Below are positions 27,101-40,300 of a stretch of 64,000 nt of DNA, one piece after another. This DNA comes from Isoperla grammatica. Taxonomy: Eukaryota; Arthropoda; Insecta; Plecoptera; Perlodidae. The stretch covers positions 3,895,444 to 3,959,443 of the forward strand of contig OX246743.1 in assembly GCA_945910005.1 (NCBI GenBank). The letters are read 5' to 3'. How positions within the stretch are numbered: the stretch's first letter is position 1; the number at the start of each line of letters is the position of its first letter. Both the position numbers and the translations under genes were made by a program. Under the pieces are notes generated by a model that had not been told where the DNA came from, did not search any database, and saw nothing but the letters and a program-made list of their open reading frames with translations.

Positions 27101-30100
27101 GACAACCACACATCACTAGTAACCAACAGCTTACCTGGCGCTGTCTCCGTACGGACCGTGCTTCAGTAGCATCCTGGAGGACAACACACATCACTAGTAA
27201 CCAACAGCTTACCTGGCGCTGTCTCTGTACGGACCGTGCTTCAGTAGCATCCTGGGGGACAAACACACATCACTAGTAACCAACAGCTTACCTGGCGCTG
27301 TCTCCGTACGGACCGTGCTTCAGTAGCATCCTGGGGGACAACCACACATCACTAGTAACCAACAGCTTACCTGGCGCTGTCTCCGTACGGACCGTGCTTC
27401 AGTAGCATCCTGGGGGACAACACACATCACTAGTAACCAACAGCTTACCTGGCGCTGTCTCCGTACGGACCGTGCTTCAGTAGCATCCTGGGGGACAACA
27501 CACATCACTAGTAACCAACAGCTTACCTGGCGCTGTCTCCGTACGGACCGTGCTACAGTAGCATCCTGGGGGACAACACACATCACTAGTAACCAACAGC
27601 TTACCTGGCGCTGTCTCCGTACGGACCGTGCTTCAGTAGCATCCTGGGGACAACCACACATCACTAGTAACCAACAGCTTACCTGGCGCTGTCTCCGTAC
27701 GGACCGTGCTTCAGTAGCATCCTGGGGGACAACCACACATCACTAGTAACCAACAGCTTACCTGGCGCTGTCTCCGTACGGACCGTGCTTCAGTAGCATC
27801 CTGGAGGACAACCACACATCACTAGTAACCAACAGCTTACCTGGCGCTGTCTCCGTACGGACCGTGCTTCAGTAGCATCCTGGGGACAACCACACATCAC
27901 TAGTAACCAACAGCTTACCTGGCGCTGTCTCCGTACGGACCGTGCTTCAGTAGCATCCTGGGGGACAACCACACATCACTAGTAACCAACAGCTTACCTG
28001 GCGCTGTCTCCGTACGGACCGTGCTTCAGTAGCATCCTGGGGGACAACCACACATCACTCATAACCAACAGCTAACCTGGCGCTGTCTCCGTACGGACCG
28101 TGCTTCAGTAGCATCCTGGGGACAACCACACATCACTAGTAACCAACAGCTTACCTGGCGCTGTCTCCGTACGGACCGTGCTTCAGTAGCATCCTGGGGA
28201 CAACCACACATCACTAGTAACCAACAGCTTACCTGGCGCTGTCTCCGTACGGACCGTGCTTCAGTAGCATCCTGGGGACAACACACATCACTAGTAACCA
28301 ACAGCTTACCTGGCGCTGTCTCCGTACGGACCGTGCTTCAGTAGCATCCTGGGGGACAACCACACATCACTAGTAACCAACAGCTTACCTGGCGCTGTCT
28401 CCGTACGGACCGTGCTTCAGTAGCATCCTGGGGGACAACCACACATCACTAGTAACCAACAGCTTACCTGGCGCTGTCTCCGTACGGACCGTGCTTCAGT
28501 AGCATCCTGGGGGACAACACACATCACTAGTAACCAACAGCTTACCTGGCGCTGTCTCCGTACGGACCATGCTTCAGTAGCATCCTGGGGACAACCACAC
28601 ATCACTAGTAACCAACAGCTTACCTGGCGCTGTCTCCGTACGGACCGTGCTTCAGTAGCATCCTGGGGGACAACACACATCACTAGTAACCAACAGCTTA
28701 CCTGGCGCTGTCTCCGTACGGACCGTGCTTCAGTAGCATCCTGGGGGACAACCACACATCACTAGTAACCAACAGCTTACCTGGCGCTGTCTCCGTACGG
28801 ACCGTGCTTCAGTAGCATCCTGGGGACAACACACATCACTAGTAACCAACAGCTTACCTGGCGCTGTCTCCGTACGGACCATGCTTCAGTAGCATCCTGG
28901 GGGACAACCACACATCACTAGTAACCAACAGCTTACCTGGCGCTGTCTCCGTACGGACCGTGCTTCAGTAGCATCCTGGGGGACAACCACACATCACTAG
29001 TAACCAACAGCTTACCTGGCGCTGTCTCCGTACGGACCGTGCTTCAGTAGCATCCTGGGGGACAACACACATCACTAGTAACCAACAGCTTACCTGGCGC
29101 TGTCTCCGTACGGACCGTGCTTCAGTAGCATCCTGGGGGACAACCACACATCACTAGTAACCAACAGCTTACCTGGCGCTGTCTCCGTACGGACCGTGCT
29201 TCAGTAGCATCCTGGGGGACAACCACACATCACTAGTAACCAACAGCTTACCTGGCGCTGTCTCCGTACGGACCGTGCTTCAGTAGCATCCTGGAGGACA
29301 ACACACATCACTAGTAACCAACAGCTTACCTGGCGCTGTCTCCGTACGGACCGTGCTTCAGTAGCATCCTGGGGGACAACCACACATCACTAGTAACCAA
29401 CAGCTTACCTGGCGCTGTCTCCGTACGGACCGTGCTTCAGTAGCATCCTGGAGGACAACACACATCACTAGTAACCAACAGCTTACCTGGCGCTGTCTCC
29501 GTACGGACCGTGCTTCAGTAGCATCCTGGGGGACAACCACACATCACTAGTAACCAACAGCTTACCAGGCGCTGTCTCCGTACGGACCGTGCTTCAGTAG
29601 CATCCTGGGGGACAACACACATCACTAGTAACCAACAGCTTACCTGGCGCTGTCTCCGTACGGACCGTGCTTCAGTAGCATCCTGGGGACAACCACACAT
29701 CACTAGTAACCAACAGCTTACCTGGCGCTGTCTCCGTACGGACCGTGCTTCAGTAGCATCCTGGGGACAACCACACATCACTAGTAACCAACAGCTTACC
29801 TGGCGCTGTCTCCGTACGGACCGTGCTTCAGTAGCATCCTGGGGACAACCACACATCACTAGTAACCAACAGCTTACCTGGCGCTGTCTCCGTACGGACC
29901 GTGCTTCAGTAGCATCCTGGGGACAACCACACATCACTAGTAACCAACAGCTTACCTGGCGCTGTCTCCGTACGGACCGTGCTTCAGTAGCATCCTGGGG
30001 ACAACACACATCACTAGTAACCAACAGCTTACCTGGCGCTGTCTCCGTACGGACCGTGCTTCAGTAGCATCCTGGGGACAACCACACATCACTAGTAACC

Positions 30101-31494
30101 AACAGCTTACCTGGCGCTGTCTCCGTACGGACCGTGCTTCAGTAGCATCCTGGGGGACAACACACATCACTAGTAACCAACAGCTTACCTGGCGCTGTCT
30201 CCGTACGGACCGTGCTTCAGTAGCATCCTGGGGACAACACACATCACTAGTAACCAACAGCTTACCTGGCACTGTCTCCGTACGGACCATGCTTCAGTAG
30301 CATCCTGGGGGACAACCACACATCACTAGTAACCAACAGCTTACCTGGCGCTGTCTCCGTACGGACCGTGCTTCAGTAGCATCCTGGGGGACAACCACAC
30401 ATCACTAGTAACCAACAGCTTACCTGGCGCTGTCTCCGTACGGACCGTGCTTCAGTAGCATCCTGGGGACAACACACATCACTAGTAACCAACAGCTTAC
30501 CTGGCGCTGTCTCCGTACGGACCGTGCTTCAGTAGCATCCTGGGGGACAACACACATCACTAGTAACCAACAGCTTACCTGGCGCTGTCTCCGTACGGAC
30601 CGTGCTTCAGTAGCATCCTGGGGGACAACCACACATCACTAGTAACCAACAGCTTACCTGGCGCTGTCTCCGTACGGACCGTGCTTCAGTAGCATCCTGG
30701 GGGACAACACACATCACTAGTAACCAACAGCTTACCTGGCGCTGTCTCCGTACGGACCGTGCTTCAGTAGCATCCTGGAGGACAACCACACATCACTAGT
30801 AACCAACAGCTTACCTGGCGCTGTCTCCGTACGGACCGTGCTTCAGTAGCATCCTGGGGGACAACCACACATCACTAGTAACCAACAGCTTACCTGGCGC
30901 TGTCTCCGTACGGACCGTGCTTCAGTAGCATCCTGGGGACAACCACACATCACTAGTAACCAACAGCTTACCTGGCCCTGTCTCCGTACGGACCGTGCTT
31001 CAGTAGCATCCTGGGGGACAACCACACATCACTAGTAACCAACAGCTTACCTGGCGCTGTCTCCGTACGGACCGTGCTTCAGTAGCATCCTGGGGGACAA
31101 CCACACATCACTAGTAACCAACAGCTTACCTGGCGCTGTCTCCGTACGGACCGTGCTTCAGTAGCATCCTGGGGGACAACACACATCACTAGTAACCAAC
31201 AGCTTACCTGGCGCTGTCTCCGTACGGACCGTGCTTCAGTAGCATCCTGGGGGACAACCACACATCACTAGTAACCAACAGCTTACCTGGCGCTGTCTCC
31301 GTACGGACCGTGCTTCAGTAGCATCCTGGGGGACAACACACATCACTAGTAACCAACAGCTTACCTGGCGCTGTCTCCGTACGGACCGTGCTTCAGTAGC
31401 ATCCTGGGGGACAACCACACATCACTAGTAACCAACAGCTTACCTGGCGCTGTCTCCGTACGGACCGTGCTTCAGTAGCATCCTGGGGGACAAC

Positions 31495-32900
31495 CACACA
31501 TCACTAGTAACCAACAGCTTACCTGGCGCTGTCTCCGTACGGACCGTGCTTCAGTAGCATCCTGGGGACAACCACACATCACTAGTAACCAACAGCTTAC
31601 CTGGCGCTGTCTCCGTACGGACCGTGCTTCAGTAGCATCCTGGAGGACAACACACATCACTAGTAACCAACAGCTTACCTGGCGCTGTCTCCGTACGGAC
31701 CGTGCTTCAGTAGCATCCTGGGGGACAACACACATCACTAGTAACCAACAGCTTACCTGGCGCTGTCTCCGTACGGACCGTGCTTCAGTAGCATCCTGGG
31801 GGACAACCACACATCACTAGTAACCAACAGCTTACCTGGCGCTGTCTCCGTACGGACCGTGCTTCAGTAGCATCCTGGGGACAACCACACATCACTAGTA
31901 ACCAACAGCTTACCTGGCGCTGTCTCCGTACGGACCGTGCTTCAGTAGCATCCTGGGGACAACCACACATCACTAGTAACCAACAGCTTACCTGGCGCTG
32001 TCTCCGTACGGACCGTGCTTCAGTAGCATCCTGGGGGACAACCACACATCACTAGTAACCAACAGCTTACCTGGCGCTGTCTCCGTACGGACCGTGCTTC
32101 AGTAGCATCCTGGGGACAACCACACATCACTAGTAACCAACAGCTTACCTGGCGCTGTCTCCGTACGGACCGTGCTTCAGTAGCATCCTGGGGGACAACA
32201 CACATCACTAGTAACCAACAGCTTACCTGGCACTGTCTCCGTACGGACCGTGCTTCAGTAGCATCCTGGGGGACAACCACACATCACTAGTAACCAACAG
32301 CTTACCTGGCGCTGTCTCCGTACGGACCGTGCTTCAGTAGCATCCTGGGGACAACCACACATCACTAGTAACCAACAGCTTACCTGGCGCTGTCTCCGTA
32401 CGGACCGTGCTTCAGTAGCATCCTGGGGACAACCACACATCACTAGTAACCAACAGCTTACCTGGCGCTGTCTCCGTACGGACCGTGCTTCAGTAGCATC
32501 CTGGGGGACAACCACACATCACTAGTAACCAACAGCTTACCTGGCGCTGTCTCCGTACGGACCGTGCTTCAGTAGCATCCTGGGGGACAACCACACATCA
32601 CTAGTAACCAACAGCTTACCTGGCGCTGTCTCCGTACGGACCGTGCTTCAGTAGCATCCTGGGGGACAACACACATCACTAGTAACCAACAGCTTACCTG
32701 GCGCTGTCTCCGTACGGACCGTGCTTCAGTAGCATCCTGGGGGACAACCACACATCACTAGTAACCAACAGCTTACCTGGCGCTGTCTCCGTACGGACCG
32801 TGCTTCAGTAGCATCCTGGGGGACAACCACACATCACTAGTAACCAACAGCTTACCTGGCGCTGTCTCCGTACGGACCGTGCTTCAGTAGCATCCTGGGG
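31495..32900 (-). repeat. 1.4-kb duplicated block, copy A
   Basis: About 18 monomers in this segment have the same order of GGGGG, GGGG and GGAGG forms, one-C forms and one GGCACTG variant (near 32231) as the segment starting at 35961. The offset is constantly 4,466 bp. Divergence at the left edge is a C-number difference and at the right edge a G-number difference. By eye the copies look identical between those limits, but I could not run an alignment. Confidence 0.75.
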
Positions 32901-34439
32901 ACAACCACACATCACTAGTAACCAACAGCTTACCTGGCGCTGTCTCCGTACGGACCGTGCTTCAGTAGCATCCTGGGGACAACCACACATCACTAGTAAC
33001 CAACAGCTTACCTGGCGCTGTCTCCGTACGGACCGTGCTTCAGTAGCATCCTGGGGACAACCACACATCACTAGTAACCAACAGCTTACCTGGCGCTGTC
33101 TCCGTACGGACCGTGCTTCAGTAGCATCCTGGGGGACAACCACACATCACTAGTAACCAACAGCTTACCTGGCGCTGTCTCCGTACGGACCGTGCTTCAG
33201 TAGCATCCTGGGGGACAACACACATCACTAGTAACCAACAGCTTACCTGGCGCTGTCTCCGTACGGACCGTGCTTCAGTAGCATCCTGGGGACAACCACA
33301 CATCACTAGTAACCAACAGCTTACCTGGCGCTGTCTCCGTACGGACCGTGCTTCAGTAGCATCCTGGGGGACAACCACACATCACTAGTAACCAACAGCT
33401 TACCTGGCGCTGTCTCCGTACGGACCGTGCTTCAGTAGCATCCTGGAGGACAACACACATCACTAGTAACCAACAGCTTACCTGGCGCTGTCTCCGTACG
33501 GACCGTGCTTCAGTAGCATCCTGGGGGACAACCACACATCACTAGTAACCAACAGCTTACCTGGCGCTGTCTCCGTACGGACCGTGCTTCAGTAGCATCC
33601 TGGGGGACAACCACACATCACTAGTAACCAACAGCTTACCTGGCGCTGTCTCCGTACGGACCGTGCTTCAGTAGCATCCTGGGGGACAACACACATCACT
33701 AGTAACCAACAGCTTACCTGGCGCTGTCTCCGTACGGACCGTGCTTCAGTAGCATCCTGGGGGACAACCACACATCACTAGTAACCAACAGCTTACCTGG
33801 CGCTGTCTCCGTACGGACCGTGCTTCAGTAGCATCCTGGGGGACAACCACACATCACTAGTAACCAACAGCTTACCTGGCGCTGTCTCCGTACGGACCGT
33901 GCTTCAGTAGCATCCTGGGGACAACCACACATCACTAGTAACCAACAGCTTACCTGGCGCTGTCTCCGTACGGACCGTGCTTCAGTAGCATCCTGGGGGA
34001 CAACACACATCACTAGTAACCAACAGCTTACCTGGCGCTGTACGGACCGTGCTTCAGTAGCATCCTGGGGGACAACACACATCACTAGTAACCAACAGCT
34101 TACCTGGCGCTGTCTCCGTACGGACCGTGCTTCAGTAGCATCCTGGGGGACAACCACACATCACTAGTAACCAACAGCTTACCTGGCGCTGTCTCCGTAC
34201 GGACCGTGCTTCAGTAGCATCCTGGGGGACAACCACACATCACTAGTAACCAACAGCTTACCTGGCGCTGTCTCCGTACGGACCGTGCTTCAGTAGCATC
34301 CTGGGGGACAACCACACATCACTAGTAACCAACAGCTTACCTGGCGCTGTCTCCGTACGGACCGTGCTTCAGTAGCATCCTGGGGGACAACCACACATCA
34401 CTAGTAACCAACAGCTTACCTGGCGCTGTCTCCGTACGG

Positions 34440-34680
34440 ACCGTGCTTCAGTAGCATCCTGGGGGACAACCACACATCACTAGTCACCAACAGCTTACCT
34501 GGCGCTGTCTCCGTACGGACCGTGCTTCAGTAGCATCCTGGGGGACAACCACACATCACTAGTAACCAACAGCTTACCTGGCGCTGTCTCCGTACGGACC
34601 GTGCTTCAGTAGCATCCTGGGGGACAACCACACATCACTAGTCACCAACAGCTTACCTGGCGCTGTCTCCGTACGGACCG
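34440..34680 (-). repeat. Dimer repeat marked by TAGTCACC
   Basis: The variant TAGTCACCAAC (normally TAGTAACCAAC) occurs at 34485 and 34643, 158 bp or two 79-bp units apart, and was not noticed elsewhere. It marks a very recent two-unit duplication inside a run of otherwise standard 79-bp monomers. Confidence 0.8.
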
Positions 34681-35960
34681 TGCTTCAGTAGCATCCTGGG
34701 GGACAACCACACATCACTAGTAACCAACAGCTTACCTGGCGCTGTCTCCGTACGGACCGTGCTTCAGTAGCATCCTGGGGGACAACCACACATCACTAGT
34801 AACCAACAGCTTACCTGGCGCTGTCTCCGTACGGACCGTGCTTCAGTAGCATCCTGGGGACAACCACACATCACTAGTAACCAACAGCTTACCTGGCGCT
34901 GTCTCCGTACGGACCGTGCTTCAGTAGCATCCTGGGGATAACCACACATCACTAGTAACCAACAGCTTACCTGGCGCTGTCTCCGTACGGACCGTGCTTC
35001 AGTAGCATCCTGGGGGACAACCACACATCACTAGTAACCAACAGCTTACCTGGCGCTGTCTCCGTACGGACCGTGCTTCAGTAGCATCCTGGGGGACAAC
35101 CACACATCACTAGTAACCAACAGCTTACCTGGCGCTGTCTCCGTACGGACCGTGCTTCAGTAGCATCCTGGGGGACAACACACATCACTAGTAACCAACA
35201 GCTTACCTGGCGCTGTCTCCGTACGGACCGTGCTTCAGTAGCATCCTGGGGGACAACACACATCACTAGTAACCAACAGCTTACCTGGCGCTGTCTCCGT
35301 ACGGACCGTGCTTCAGTAGCATCCTAAAGGACAACACACATCACTAGTAACCAACAGCTTACCTGGCGCTGTCTCCGTACGGACCGTGCTTCAGTAGCAT
35401 CCTGGGGGACAACACACATCAGTAGTAACCAACAGCTTACCTGGCGCTGTCTCCGTACGGACCGTGCTTCAGTAGCATCCTGGGGACAACCACACATCAC
35501 TAGTAACCAACAGCTTACCTGGCGCTGTCTCCGTACGGACCGTGCTTCAGTAGCATCCTGGGGGACAACCACACATCACTAGTAACCAACAGCTTACCTG
35601 GCGCTGTCTCCGTACGGACCGTGCTTCAGTAGCATCCTGGGGGACAACCACACATCACTAGTAACCAACAGCTTACCTGGCGCTGTCTCCGTACGGACCG
35701 TGCTTCAGTAGCATCCTGGGGGACAACACACATCACTAGTAACCAACAGCTTACCTGGCGCTGTCTCCGTACGGACCGTGCTTCAGTAGCATCCTGGGGG
35801 ACAACACACATCACTAGTAACCAACAGCTTACCTGGCGCTGTCTCCGTACGGACCGTGCTTCAGTAGCATCCTGGGGGACAACACACATCACTAGTAACC
35901 AACAGCTTACCTGGCGCTGTCTCCGTACGGACCGTGCTTCAGTAGCATCCTGGGGGACAA

Positions 35961-37366
35961 CACACATCACTAGTAACCAACAGCTTACCTGGCGCTGTCT
36001 CCGTACGGACCGTGCTTCAGTAGCATCCTGGGGACAACCACACATCACTAGTAACCAACAGCTTACCTGGCGCTGTCTCCGTACGGACCGTGCTTCAGTA
36101 GCATCCTGGAGGACAACACACATCACTAGTAACCAACAGCTTACCTGGCGCTGTCTCCGTACGGACCGTGCTTCAGTAGCATCCTGGGGGACAACACACA
36201 TCACTAGTAACCAACAGCTTACCTGGCGCTGTCTCCGTACGGACCGTGCTTCAGTAGCATCCTGGGGGACAACCACACATCACTAGTAACCAACAGCTTA
36301 CCTGGCGCTGTCTCCGTACGGACCGTGCTTCAGTAGCATCCTGGGGACAACCACACATCACTAGTAACCAACAGCTTACCTGGCGCTGTCTCCGTACGGA
36401 CCGTGCTTCAGTAGCATCCTGGGGACAACCACACATCACTAGTAACCAACAGCTTACCTGGCGCTGTCTCCGTACGGACCGTGCTTCAGTAGCATCCTGG
36501 GGGACAACCACACATCACTAGTAACCAACAGCTTACCTGGCGCTGTCTCCGTACGGACCGTGCTTCAGTAGCATCCTGGGGACAACCACACATCACTAGT
36601 AACCAACAGCTTACCTGGCGCTGTCTCCGTACGGACCGTGCTTCAGTAGCATCCTGGGGGACAACACACATCACTAGTAACCAACAGCTTACCTGGCACT
36701 GTCTCCGTACGGACCGTGCTTCAGTAGCATCCTGGGGGACAACCACACATCACTAGTAACCAACAGCTTACCTGGCGCTGTCTCCGTACGGACCGTGCTT
36801 CAGTAGCATCCTGGGGACAACCACACATCACTAGTAACCAACAGCTTACCTGGCGCTGTCTCCGTACGGACCGTGCTTCAGTAGCATCCTGGGGACAACC
36901 ACACATCACTAGTAACCAACAGCTTACCTGGCGCTGTCTCCGTACGGACCGTGCTTCAGTAGCATCCTGGGGGACAACCACACATCACTAGTAACCAACA
37001 GCTTACCTGGCGCTGTCTCCGTACGGACCGTGCTTCAGTAGCATCCTGGGGGACAACCACACATCACTAGTAACCAACAGCTTACCTGGCGCTGTCTCCG
37101 TACGGACCGTGCTTCAGTAGCATCCTGGGGGACAACACACATCACTAGTAACCAACAGCTTACCTGGCGCTGTCTCCGTACGGACCGTGCTTCAGTAGCA
37201 TCCTGGGGGACAACCACACATCACTAGTAACCAACAGCTTACCTGGCGCTGTCTCCGTACGGACCGTGCTTCAGTAGCATCCTGGGGGACAACCACACAT
37301 CACTAGTAACCAACAGCTTACCTGGCGCTGTCTCCGTACGGACCGTGCTTCAGTAGCATCCTGGGG
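35961..37366 (-). repeat. 1.4-kb duplicated block, copy B
   Basis: This is the partner of the block beginning at 31495, with the GGCACTG marker near 36697. The two copies are separated by about 3 kb of differently ordered monomers, so they are not adjacent products of one slippage event. Either a larger tandem duplication was later eroded, or conversion or reinsertion carried the block. A mis-assembly of near-identical reads is the alternative. Confidence 0.75.
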
Positions 37367-40300
37367 GACAACCACACATCACTAGTAACCAACAGCTTAC
37401 CTGGCGCTGTCTCCGTACGGACCGTGCTTCAGTAGCATCCTGGGGGACAACACACATCACTAGTAACCAACAGCTTACCTGGCACTGTCTCCGTACGGAC
37501 CGTGCTTCAGTAGCATCCTGGGGACAACCACACATCACTAGTAACCAACAGCTTACCTGGCACTGTCTCCGTACGGACCGTGCTTCAGTAGCATCCTGGA
37601 GGACAACCACACATCACTAGTAACCAACAGCTTACCTGGCACTGTCTCCGTACGGACCGTGCTTCAGTAGCATCCTGGAGGACAACCACACATCACTAGT
37701 AACCAACAGCTTACCTGGCGCTGTCTCCGTACGGACCGTGCTTCAGTAGCATCCTGGGGGACAACCACACATCACTAGTAACCAACAGCTTACCTGGCGC
37801 TGTCTCCGTACGGACCGTGCTTCAGTAGCATCCTGGGGACAACCACACATCACTAGTAACCAACAGCTTACCTGGCGCTGTCTCCGTACGGACCGTGCTT
37901 CAGTAGCATCCTGGGGGACAACACACATCACTAGTAACCAACAGCTTACCTGGCACTGTCTCCGTACGGACCGTGCTTCAGTAGCATCCTGGGGGACAAC
38001 ACACATCACTAGTAACCAACAGCTTACCTGGCGCTGTCTCCGTACGGACCGTGCTTCAGTAGCATCCTGGGGGACAACACACATCACTAGTAACCAACAG
38101 CTTACCTGGCGCTGTCTCCGTACGGACCGTGCTTCAGTAGCATCCTGGGGACAACCACACATCACTAGTAACCAACAGCTTACCTGGCGCTGTCTCCGTA
38201 CGGACCGTGCTTCAGTAGCATCCTGGGGGACAACACACATCACTAGTAACCAACAGCTTACCTGGCGCTGTCTCCGTACGGACCGTGCTTCAGTAGCATC
38301 CTGGGGGACAACACACATCACTAGTAACCAACAGCTTACCTGGCACTGTCTCCGTACGGACCGTGCTTCAGTAGCATCCTGGGGACAACCACACATCACT
38401 AGTAACCAACAGCTTACCTGGCGCTGTCTCCGTACGGACCGTGCTTCAGTAGCATCCTGGGGGACAACACACATCACTAGTAACCAACAGCTTACCTGGC
38501 GCTGTCTCCGTACGGACCGTGCTTCAGTAGCATCCTGGGGGACAACCACACATCACTAGTAACCAACAGCTTACCTGGCGCTGTCTCCGTACGGACCGTG
38601 CTTCAGTAGCATCCTGGGGGACAACCACACATCACTAGTAACCAACAGCTTACCTGGCGCTGTCTCCGTACGGACCGTGCTTCAGTAGCATCCTGGGGGA
38701 CAACACACACCACTAGTAACCAACAGCTTACCTGGCGCTGTCTCCGTACGGACCGTGCTACAGTAGCATCCTGGGGGACAACCACACATCACTAGTAACC
38801 AACAGCTTACCTGGCGCTGTCTCCGTACGGACCGTGCTTCAGTAGCATCCTGGGGGACAACACACATCACTAGTAACCAACAGCTTACCTGGCGCTGTCT
38901 CCGTACGGACCGTGCTACAGTAGCATCCTGGAGGACAACACACATCACTAGTAACCAACAGCTTACCTGGCGCTGTCTCCGTACGGACCGTGCTTCAGTA
39001 GCATCCTGGGGGACAACACACATCACTAGTAACCAACAGCTTACCTGGCGCTGTCTCCGTACGGACCGTGCTTCAGTAGCATCCTGGGGGACAACCACAC
39101 ATCACTAGTAACCAACAGCTTACCTGGCGCTGTCTCCGTACGGACCGTGCTTCAGTAGCATCCTGGGGGACAACACACATCACTAGTAACCAACAGCTTA
39201 CCTGGCGCTGTCTCCGTACGGACCGTGCTTCAGTAGCATCCTGGAGGACAACACACATCACTAGTAACCAACAGCTTACCTGGCGCTGTCTCCGTACGGA
39301 CCGTGCTTCAGTAGCATCCTGGGGGACAACACACATCACTAGTAACCAACAGCTTACCTGGCGCTGTCTCCGTACGGACCGTGCTTCAGTAGCATCCTGG
39401 AGGACAACACACATCACTAGTAACCAACAGCTTACCTGGCGCTGTCTCCGTACGGACCGTGCTTCAGTAGCATCCTGGGGGACAACACACATCACTAGTA
39501 ACCAACAGCTTACCTGGCGCTGTCTCCGTACGGACCGTGCTTCAGTAGCATCCTGGGGGACAACACACATCACTAGTAACCAACAGCTTACCTGGCGCTG
39601 TCTCCGTACGGACCGTGCTTCAGTAGCATCCTGGGGGACAACACACATCACTAGTAACCAACAGCTTACCTGGCGCTGTCTCCGTACGGACCGTGCTTCA
39701 GTAGCATCCTGGAGGACAACACACATCACTAGTAACCAACAGCTTACCTGGCGCTGTCTCCGTACGGACCGTGCTTCAGTAGCATCCTGGGGGACAACAC
39801 ACATCACTAGTAACCAACAGCTTACCTGGCGCTGTCTCCGTACGGACCGTGCTTCAGTAGCATCCTGGGGACAACCACACATCACTAGTAACCAACAGCT
39901 TACCTGGCGCTGTCTCCGTACGGACCGTGCTTCAGTAGCATCCTGGGGGACAACCACACATCACTAGTAACCAACAGCTTACCTGGCGCTGTCTCCGTAC
40001 GGACCGTGCTTCAGTAGCATCCTGGGGGACAACACACATCACTAGTAACCAACAGCTTACCTGGCGCTGTCTCCGTACGGACCGTGCTTCAGTAGCATCC
40101 TGGGGGACAACACACATCACTAGTAACCAACAGCTTACCTGGCGCTGTCTCCGTACGGACCGTGCTTCAGTAGCATCCTGGGGGACAACACACATCACTA
40201 GTAACCAACAGCTTACCTGGCGCTGTCTCCGTACGGACCGTGCTTCAGTAGCATCCTGGGGGACAACACACATCACTAGTAACCAACAGCTTACCTGGCG

